From assembly GCA_049515175.1 (NCBI GenBank), contig JBEKUI010000133.1, positions 1 through 11,901 on the forward strand: DNA of 11,901 nt, given 5' to 3'. The notes below the pieces were generated by a model. That model saw only the letters and a list, made by a program, of their open reading frames with translations, was not told where the DNA came from and ran no database searches. The position numbers and the translations under genes are program-made. Shown piece after piece: positions 7,415-11,901 of this stretch (the first letter of the stretch is position 1; each line of letters opens with the position of its first letter). This DNA is from JACQNR01 sp049515175. GTDB lineage: Bacteria > Acidobacteriota > Terriglobia > UBA7540.

Positions 7415-7440
7415 CCACAAGGGCACAAGGGCCACAAAGG
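7415..7440. repeat. CACAAGGG-type octamer/nonamer run (3 units)
   Basis: After C7415, three contiguous units CACAAGGG, CACAAGGGC and CACAAAGG occupy 7416-7440, with a unit length of 8-9 bp. From general knowledge, similar CACAAAGG-like runs occur between genes in various environmental bacterial genomes. The function is unknown. It lies 12 bp from the heptamer array. Confidence 0.55.
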
Positions 7441-7452
7441 AATCCTCTCCCG

Positions 7453-7543
7453 ACTCCTGACTCCTGAATCCTGAATCCTGAATCCTGACTCCTGACTCCT
7501 GAATCCTGAATCCTGAATCCTGAATCCTGAATCCTGACTCCTT
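7453..7543. repeat. Heptamer tandem array, 13 units of A(A/C)TCCTG
   Basis: Thirteen contiguous 7-mers run without a register slip. Units 1, 2, 6 and 7 are ACTCCTG, units 3-5 and 8-12 are AATCCTG, and unit 13 is ACTCCTT. Only one unit position varies (A or C) apart from the last base of the final unit. The reverse complement is CAGGATT/CAGGAGT, so a minus-strand transcript would carry repeated Shine-Dalgarno-like AGGAGT cores. Seven is not a multiple of three, so the array reads as the same seven-residue peptide cycle in every minus-strand frame and gives spurious ORFs. The low sequence drift suggests a recent or actively homogenised repeat. Confidence 0.95.
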
Positions 7544-7575
7544 CTTCTGCCCGCAGGGCCTTAGCCAAGCTATGT

Positions 7576-7604
7576 AGTATAACATATCTAGCCCAAGCAA
7601 TCAA
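7576..7604 (-). promoter_or_regulatory. Promoter-like pair in an AT-rich island, reading into the heptamer array
   Basis: On the minus strand TTGATT (7604-7599) is followed after exactly 17 bases by TATACT (7581-7576), four of six and five of six matches to the sigma70 consensus. The surrounding ~35 bp are conspicuously AT-rich for this region. Transcription would start near 7569 and pass through the 13-unit array toward mrp 470 bp away. No gene starts directly downstream, so it could make a non-coding RNA, serve as a distal mrp promoter, or be a chance match. Confidence 0.35.
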
Positions 7605-7756
7605 GGGGCACGCCGGCGGGACTCCCGCCCGGAAAGCCGGGGCCATCGTCGCCATTGACCGCCGGGCGCGAATCCACTATTGTGGCGCCGGCTTGGGCCG
7701 CAGGGGCGAGGCGAGGCCTCGTCCTTGACCCGATCAGCCAGCGGGGCGCTCCCACG

Positions 7757-9157
7757 ATGAGCGAATCTACAACCAACAATCAGGCGGCAACCGTCGCCGA
7801 GCCACCGCAACTTTTGCGCGCGCTGGGCTGGTGGGAGACGATGTCGATCGCCATGGGGATCATGATCGGCACGGCGATCTTCATCGTGCCGGCCGAGGTC
7901 ACGCGCTACGTAGGCAGCCCCGCGGCAGCGCTGGCGGTGTGGACGGCGGGAGGATTGCTGAGTCTGTTTGGCGCGCTCTCCTTCGCGGAGATGGCCGCCA
8001 TGATGCCGCAGGCCGGTGGGCAATACGTTTACCTGCGCGAGGCCTACGGGTCGCTGATCAGTTTCCTTTGCGGCTGGGCGTTCTTTCTCGCCGCGCAGGG
8101 CGGGGGAATTTCGGTGCTGGCAGTGGGTTTTGCGGAATACCTCGGTGAATTCCTCCCGCTCGTCCCCTGGCAGCAGAAGGCGGCGGCTGCGGCCTCGATC
8201 GTCGTGTTTACCGCCATCAACTACCGCGGGGTGAAGGAGGGCGGCCGCGTGCAGTCACTGCTGACCGGCATCAAGGTCGCGGCCATCGTGGCGCTTATCC
8301 TCATGGGCTTCGTGCTGGTGAGGGGAGCGACGGGAACCCACGTTCCGCTTCCTCCGCACGCGGGGGGCAGTTTCGTCGCATCGTTTGGTGTGGCGATGGT
8401 GGGCGTGCTCTGGGCCTTTGAAGGCTGGAACGCCTGCACGTTCGCGGCGGGAGAAGTGAAGCGTCCGCAGCGCGACCTGCCGCTGGCGCTGATTTTCGGG
8501 ACCATTGCGGTAATCGTCCTCTACCTGGCGCTCAACCTGGTCTATTACCGCGTCCTGACGCTGGCGGAGGTGGCGCAATCGACACGCGTCGGCGCGGACG
8601 CCGCGGTCCGCATCTTCGGCCGCGGGGGCGCGCAGTCGGTGAGCCTGCTGATCATCATCTCGACGCTGGGAAGCCTGAACGGCAGCATTCTGGCTGCGCC
8701 GCGCGTCTACTACGCGATGGCCAAGGATGGCTTGTTCTTCCGCTGGTGCGCCGCGATCCACCCGAAGTACCACACGCCGCACTGGGCGCTGATTGTGCAA
8801 TGCGTCTGGGCGGTATTGCTGGTGGTGATGGGGACTTACGAGCAACTCTTCACGTACGTAATCTTCGCGGCGTGGGTCTTCTACGCGCTGACCGGCTGCG
8901 CGGTCATCATCCTGCGGTGGAAATACCCGGACCTTCCGCGTCCCTACCGCGTTTTCGGCTATCCCTGGGTGCCCATCGCGTTTGTGCTGACGTCCATCTG
9001 GTTCATCGTCAACACGCTCATCGAAAAGCCGGTGGAATCGGGGTTCGGGGTGCTGATGGTCGGGCTCGGAGTGCCGGTGTACTTCTTCTGGAAGGCGCGG
9101 TCGCGACGAGGTCTCAGCACACCCGCCGGACCTCGCGGGACGGCCGCTTCAAACTAA
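7757..9157 (+). CDS. APC-superfamily amino-acid permease, LAT-like
   Basis: This 466-aa inner-membrane protein has about twelve hydrophobic segments, the normal length for the family. GIMIGTAIF (34-42) is the unwound TM1 substrate-binding motif (GxxIGxGIF type). WAFEGWNACTFAAGEVKRPQ (219-238) is the TM6 motif typical of L-type transporters and bacterial SteT-like serine/threonine exchangers. SLNGSILAAPRVYYAMAKDG (306-325) is the usual TM8 region. It likely moves a neutral amino acid by exchange or symport; specificity cannot be read from sequence. I chose ATG 7757, just before the first helix, although its ribosome-binding site is poor (GGGGCG). A TTG at 7655 would add 34 residues that look non-coding. 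It is a single gene, convergent with the TPR gene across only 23 bp. Confidence 0.93.
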   Translation: MSESTTNNQAATVAEPPQLLRALGWWETMSIAMGIMIGTAIFIVPAEVTRYVGSPAAALAVWTAGGLLSLFGALSFAEMAAMMPQAGGQYVYLREAYGSLISFLCGWAFFLAAQGGGISVLAVGFAEYLGEFLPLVPWQQKAAAAASIVVFTAINYRGVKEGGRVQSLLTGIKVAAIVALILMGFVLVRGATGTHVPLPPHAGGSFVASFGVAMVGVLWAFEGWNACTFAAGEVKRPQRDLPLALIFGTIAVIVLYLALNLVYYRVLTLAEVAQSTRVGADAAVRIFGRGGAQSVSLLIIISTLGSLNGSILAAPRVYYAMAKDGLFFRWCAAIHPKYHTPHWALIVQCVWAVLLVVMGTYEQLFTYVIFAAWVFYALTGCAVIILRWKYPDLPRPYRVFGYPWVPIAFVLTSIWFIVNTLIEKPVESGFGVLMVGLGVPVYFFWKARSRRGLSTPAGPRGTAASN

Positions 9158-9180
9158 CCCCTTGTCTTCTGCCCACTTCC

Positions 9181-10350
9181 TTAAAGCTTCGCTGCCTTCT
9201 TCACTTTGCCGAGCAAGTCTTGTGACTGCGCTTGCCACGGGCTGGCGACGCCTGCGGCGCGGGTCAATGCATCCAGCGCGCCCTTGTGGTTGGGAGGGTA
9301 CTCGAATTCGTAGGCATTGCCCAGCAGGTAGAGCGCCTGGGCCTGCAGGGCGGTATTGGCATGGAGAAGTTCCCCCGCCATCTTTAGGTCTTCGATGGCC
9401 GGACCGACCTTCTTGGTTTTTTCCGCTTTGACATAACCCGCATAGCCGAGCGTCAGGTGCGCCATACCCATCTGGCTGTCTTGGTCATTCTTGAATTGTT
9501 CATCCGAGGCGCCTTCCGCCTTCTTCATGCCCGAGGCAAGGTCGAGGGCTTTCTTGGCGAGTTCGGACGCCCTGTCGGCGTCCCTCTTCACGAATGCCAG
9601 GTCGTAGGCGAAGAGGTTTGCGGCCACCACATTGGTGGGGTCGGTGGCCACAGCTTTTTCGCCATATTCCATGGCTTTATCCGTATTTCCGGCCATCTTG
9701 TAGGCGAGAAAATACTGGAAGTTGAGCTTGCCGGCGTTGGGAGATTCCGGGTAGGCCTGGGCGTACTTGTCCAGCCACGCGATGCGCTTGTTACCGTCCG
9801 GCTCGCGCTGGATGATCTGGAAGAAGGCGTACTCGATGTAAGCGCGCCAGTCGGCGGTCTGCTGCGTGGCGGCGTCCACTTCCTTCTTCCATTCGTCGTC
9901 GCTCATGTTGGGCGGCCTGCTGGGATTGCTCTCGGTTTTGATGGGGTCGGCCGCCGAGAGAACGGCGTCGAACGCCGTATCGCTCACCTTGCCGCTGGCG
10001 ACGTAAGCCTTGGCGAGGTTGAGCAGAGTCATGACGTCGCGGTGGTTCAGCGCCAGCGCCTTCTCCCCGTGCTCGATGACCTTGGCATAGTCATTCAGCT
10101 TCAGGTAGGTCATCGTGTAGTACTCTTCGGCACAGGGAACGAACTTGTCGTCGCCGTAGGCGCTCATGAACTTGTCCAGGGCAGCGATCTGGTCTTCGGG
10201 TTTCTCAGCGCCATTGTAAGCGAGCGTCAGTTCGTCGGCGGGCGTGTTAATCACTATGGAGTATCCGGGACAGACGGCCTGCGCGGAGAGGTGCGGGGCC
10301 AGGCCCAGCATCGCTCCGGCAATCAGGACGCTGACGAGAACCTTCCGCAT
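9181..10350 (-). CDS. Secreted tetratricopeptide-repeat protein
   Basis: This 389-aa protein starts at ATG 10350, five bases after GGAGG. An upstream in-frame start at 10491 would bury this signal sequence inside the preceding gene's frame. Residues 1-25 form a signal peptide with a likely cut after LSAQA. The rest is alpha-helical with TPR-like units, for example around 84-112 (LNDYAKVIEHGEKALALN), 209-240 (AYKMAGNTDKAMEYGEKAVA) and 335-367 (YLLGNAYEFE...KGALDAL). TPRs are protein-interaction scaffolds; the partner is unknown. Similar secreted TPR proteins are common in acidobacteria (recalled). Its Shine-Dalgarno begins just after the stop of the methyltransferase-like gene, 13 bp away, so the two are probably co-transcribed. 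No enzymatic motif is visible. Confidence 0.9.
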   Translation of the reverse strand: MRKVLVSVLIAGAMLGLAPHLSAQAVCPGYSIVINTPADELTLAYNGAEKPEDQIAALDKFMSAYGDDKFVPCAEEYYTMTYLKLNDYAKVIEHGEKALALNHRDVMTLLNLAKAYVASGKVSDTAFDAVLSAADPIKTESNPSRPPNMSDDEWKKEVDAATQQTADWRAYIEYAFFQIIQREPDGNKRIAWLDKYAQAYPESPNAGKLNFQYFLAYKMAGNTDKAMEYGEKAVATDPTNVVAANLFAYDLAFVKRDADRASELAKKALDLASGMKKAEGASDEQFKNDQDSQMGMAHLTLGYAGYVKAEKTKKVGPAIEDLKMAGELLHANTALQAQALYLLGNAYEFEYPPNHKGALDALTRAAGVASPWQAQSQDLLGKVKKAAKL

Positions 10351-10363
10351 AGGAGCCTCCCAT

Positions 10364-10981
10364 TTATGACGGGTTCGGGGTTTTGGTTTGCTGCCGCCGA
10401 CGGGGCAGGAAGCGAGGGACTTGACGCGCATAATCATCGTACGCGGTCCCATAATGCTGCCGGAGTTCCCGTTCTTCGAGCGGCGCGACAATTAAATACA
10501 TCAGGAGCGACACAAATGCCAGCAGAAAAATCCCCACCGCCCCGGTGAGCAGGCCCAGGGCCACGAAGGTTACCATAAACTCCAGGTAACGGGGGTGGCG
10601 GACGCGCCCGTAGATGCCCGTGCGAACCAGACTGCCCCGGTCGCGCTCAGGTTGGATTTCCGGAAGGCCAATGATCCGACGCACGCTGAACCTCCGATGA
10701 ACGTTGCGGTTCAGCCAGACAGCTAGGGCGAGCAGCGCCAGACCCAGGATCCAAACCGGCGGGGTTCTCCCCAGGCGATAGCCATAAATCCGGGACCGGG
10801 ATAGGAACAGAATCGCACCGAACGCAACCCAAACCGGCGCCGCCACCCAGTAGGCGCGGTTGCCGAACTTTCGCCAGAAGCCGATCGCCGGGTGAACGAT
10901 CAGCCAGAAGAAGGGGGTGGGGAAGAACGCCAGCAGGTAGGCGAACGCGACGACGTCGAGCGCATCGTAGAGGAATGTCAT
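10364..10981 (-). CDS. Isoprenylcysteine carboxyl methyltransferase (ICMT/PEMT)-like membrane protein
   Basis: This 205-aa integral membrane protein has hydrophobic segments at about 8-30, 44-62, 76-92 and 134-166. The C-terminal half carries the family signature: TGIYGRVRHPRY (121-132), then APLEERELRQHYG (166-178) and YDDYARQVPRFLP (181-193). The G-Y-x-x-V-R-H-P-x-Y and E-E-x-x-L...Y-x-x-Y motifs bind S-adenosylmethionine in ICMT and phospholipid methyltransferases. Bacterial members are mostly uncharacterised and may methylate lipids or small thiols rather than prenylated proteins. ATG 10981 is preferred. A GTG at 10996 is in frame, and the only AGGTGG is about nine bases before the ATG and too close to the GTG, so the start is uncertain by five codons. 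It is probably an operon with the TPR gene. Confidence 0.85.
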   Translation of the reverse strand: MTFLYDALDVVAFAYLLAFFPTPFFWLIVHPAIGFWRKFGNRAYWVAAPVWVAFGAILFLSRSRIYGYRLGRTPPVWILGLALLALAVWLNRNVHRRFSVRRIIGLPEIQPERDRGSLVRTGIYGRVRHPRYLEFMVTFVALGLLTGAVGIFLLAFVSLLMYLIVAPLEERELRQHYGTAYDDYARQVPRFLPRRRQQTKTPNPS

Positions 10982-11001
10982 GGGGCTACGCACCACCTGC
11001 G

Positions 11002-11103
11002 AAAATTGAAAATCGAAATTGGAAATTGGAAACTCGAAAAACGAGGACTGTAGACCGCCGTCGATTCTCTGTTTTCGCTTCGCGAGTTTCTAATCTTGGT
11101 TTC
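11002..11103. repeat. Inverted array of degenerate heptamers, six per arm
   Basis: The left arm, 11002-11043, reads as AAAATTG, AAAATCG, AAATTGG, AAATTGG, AAACTCG, AAAAACG. The right arm, 11062-11103, reads as CGATTCT, CTGTTTT, CGCTTCG, CGAGTTT, CTAATCT, TGGTTTC. The right arm is of the reverse-complement type (T-rich, with CGAGTTT answering AAACTCG). The arms are each 42 bp and flank an 18-bp spacer. Register is kept in the left arm, while the right arm is more degraded. The design parallels the octamer array at 4440-4609. Confidence 0.65.
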
Positions 11104-11205
11104 CGAGCCTTGTTGCCCTACGAGAGGGGCTTGCCGCCCCGCCCATTCTATCGCGGTTGGTTGCGCTACAGTGTAGAATACCGCTAATCACCGCGACGAC
11201 GGTCG

Positions 11206-11280
11206 ATGACCGCCACGATTTCCTTGATGGGCAGCCGTTGGTGCGGCAGACGCCGCGGGCGAGACCGGAGCCGAAACTAA
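11206..11280 (+). other. Possible short leader ORF before the cupin gene
   Basis: A 24-codon frame starts at ATG 11206 and ends with TAA at 11278-11280, directly overlapping the AAGGAG ribosome-binding site of the cupin gene. The predicted peptide has seven arginines, clustered at residues 11-23. No strong ribosome-binding site precedes it, so it may be a chance ORF. Confidence 0.2.
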
Positions 11281-11289
11281 GGAGAGAAG

Positions 11290-11640
11290 ATGCGACCGCT
11301 GGCGTGGACGAGCGTGAACAAGGAAACAATGAATGACAAGATGTGGCGGCGGATCATCACCGGCGAGAAGGCGATGATCGCCGAGATCGGCATTGCCAAG
11401 GGTGGCGTCGTGCCGCTCCATCATCATGAGAGCGAGCAGCTTTCCTATTGCCTGGAGGGCTCGCTGAGGTTCGAGATCGAGGGCCGGGAGATTGTCGTGC
11501 GCCCCGGCGAAGTGCTGGTGATCCCCTCCAACGTTCCGCACAGCGCCGTGGCTTTAGAAGACTTCCGCGGATTCGACGTCTTCAGTCCGATTCGCCACGA
11601 CTGGCTTGACGGGACGGACGACTACCTCCGGAAGAAGTAG
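11290..11640 (+). CDS. Small single-domain cupin protein
   Basis: This 116-aa cytoplasmic protein has one cupin barrel. Motif 1 is VPLHHHESEQLSYCLEG (41-57), giving metal ligands His44 and His46 with Glu49 or Gln50. Motif 2 is RPGEVLVIPSNVPH (71-84), supplying Pro83 and His84. A divalent metal (Fe, Mn, Ni or Zn) is expected. Members include dioxygenases, isomerases and sugar- or effector-binding proteins, so the reaction cannot be named. AAGGAG (11279-11284) sits five bases before the ATG. The gene is alone and converges on the rubredoxin-like gene 44 bp away. Confidence 0.92.
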   Translation: MRPLAWTSVNKETMNDKMWRRIITGEKAMIAEIGIAKGGVVPLHHHESEQLSYCLEGSLRFEIEGREIVVRPGEVLVIPSNVPHSAVALEDFRGFDVFSPIRHDWLDGTDDYLRKK

Positions 11641-11654
11641 CGTCGACCTTGAAA

Positions 11655-11684
11655 GCAGCATGCGGCGCTGAAGCTCAGTGCTGC
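11655..11684. terminator. Candidate bidirectional terminator between convergent genes
   Basis: GCAGCA (11655-11660) pairs with TGCTGC (11679-11684), and CTGA (11668-11671) with TCAG (11675-11678) around the loop AGC, leaving a seven-base bulge. It fills the gap between the cupin stop and the rubredoxin-like stop. Only short T-runs follow on either strand (TT and TTT), so efficiency is doubtful. Confidence 0.35.
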
Positions 11685-11837
11685 TTAATCCTCTTCCAGG
11701 GGAATAAAATCCTGTCGAGTGGCGGCGCAGTCGGGGCAGCGTTCCGGCGGCTCCTTGGCGACCAGCGCGTAGCCGCATTTCAGACACTGCCAGATGACAT
11801 AGGCCGTGGGAACGCGACTCGTGGAGGGTTGGGACAT
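11685..11837 (-). CDS. Rubredoxin-like zinc-ribbon/iron protein, 50 aa
   Basis: This short gene runs from ATG 11837 to TAA 11685-11687. The frame has a stop 13 codons upstream of that ATG and no earlier ATG. The protein has two knuckles, WQCLKCGY (16-23) and PPERCPDC (30-37), so Cys18, Cys21, Cys34 and Cys37 form a Cys4 site. The PPERCP spacing and the C-terminal QDFIPLEE closely resemble the rubredoxin-like domain at the end of rubrerythrins, but no di-iron domain precedes it. It probably binds one iron and carries electrons in the cytoplasm, perhaps for oxidative-stress reductases; zinc binding is the alternative. The ribosome-binding site is weak. The gene is shorter than classical rubredoxin (about 54 aa) but looks complete. 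Confidence 0.85.
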   Translation of the reverse strand: MSQPSTSRVPTAYVIWQCLKCGYALVAKEPPERCPDCAATRQDFIPLEED

Positions 11838-11901
11838 AGTCCAGTTGGTAATCCGCAGTTGCCAGTCAGGAGTTTAACACCGCGACCTAATCCCTAGCAG
11901 T

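Larger units (their letters stand above)
7104..7756. other. 653-bp non-coding region rich in short repeats
   Basis: This gap separates the divergent mrp and permease genes. No convincing gene is seen on either strand, and the small open frames through it are repeat-driven or lack ribosome-binding sites. From left to right it holds the mrp promoter candidate (7124-7153), TTGTC/GACAA inverted bases (7175-7189), a short heptamer run (7294-7314), a run of CACAAGGG-like units (7415-7440), the 13-copy heptamer array (7453-7543), an AT-rich island with a minus-strand promoter-like pair (7570-7604), GC-rich palindromes (7615-7629 and a CCCGG/CCGGG pair just after it), and a perfect 10-bp palindrome CGAGGCCTCG (7712-7721) 35 bases before the permease start. 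No plus-strand promoter for the permease stands out. Confidence 0.75.
10982..11289. other. 308-bp non-coding region between divergent genes
   Basis: It lies between the methyltransferase-like gene and the cupin gene. It contains the inverted heptamer array (11002-11103), a short GGGGC/GCCCC hairpin (11126-11140) without a T-run, TAGAAT (11174-11179) as a possible -10 lacking a good -35, and a 24-codon open frame (11206-11280) whose stop overlaps the cupin ribosome-binding site. No convincing larger gene is seen on either strand. Confidence 0.7.

Noticed and set aside
7338..7655. Minus-strand ORFs with QDSGFRI-like repeats across the heptamer array
   Set aside because: The repeat peptide is just the 7-bp unit read in successive frames. 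There is no ribosome-binding site and no resemblance to a protein family.
11174..11179. TAGAAT as the -10 of the cupin gene
   Set aside because: The hexamer is good but no -35 is visible at the right distance, so I did not call a promoter.

Overview
The window is GC-rich (roughly 60% or more by eye). It looks like chromosomal DNA of a free-living soil or sediment bacterium, most likely an acidobacterium (Acidobacteriota). That assignment is an inference. It rests on the mix of a secreted glycoside-hydrolase-like protein with a discoidin-type domain, secreted TPR and YVTN beta-propeller proteins, an Mrp/DUF971 pair, and intergenic regions full of short 7-9 bp tandem repeats. I see no phage gene, transposase, CRISPR array, rRNA or tRNA.

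Layout, left to right. 2-2167 (-) is a large secreted glycoside-hydrolase-like protein whose C-terminus runs off the left edge. It has no complete ORF in the window but reads open for 722 codons. 2328-3596 (-) is a five-helix membrane protein with C-terminal ankyrin repeats. 3797-4438 (+) is a metallo-beta-lactamase-fold hydrolase with a strong GC hairpin in its leader. 4440-4609 is an inverted array of octamer repeats lying almost exactly between two convergent stop codons. 7103 down to 4601 (-) is a likely operon of mrp (Fe-S carrier ATPase), a DUF971 protein and a secreted YVTN beta-propeller. 7104-7756 is a 653 bp non-coding region with several repeat arrays and two promoter-like sites. 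7757-9157 (+) is an APC/LAT-type amino-acid permease. 10981 down to 9181 (-) is a likely two-gene operon of an isoprenylcysteine-methyltransferase-like membrane protein and a secreted TPR protein. 10982-11289 is non-coding and holds an inverted heptamer array. 11290-11640 (+) is a small cupin. 11685-11837 (-) is a 50-residue rubredoxin-like protein.

The coding content is mostly ordinary housekeeping and accessory genes. The mrp/DUF971 pair carries, as two adjacent genes, the three domains (MIP18/DUF59, P-loop ATPase, DUF971) that plant HCF101 has in one protein, which supports a joint role in Fe-S cluster delivery. The most distinctive signal is non-coding. Three long repeat arrays and two short ones, different in sequence but all built from units of 7-9 bp, sit in gene boundaries. 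Two of the long ones are arranged as opposed inverted arms around a short spacer. They do not look like CRISPR, classical REP elements or codon-driven repeats.
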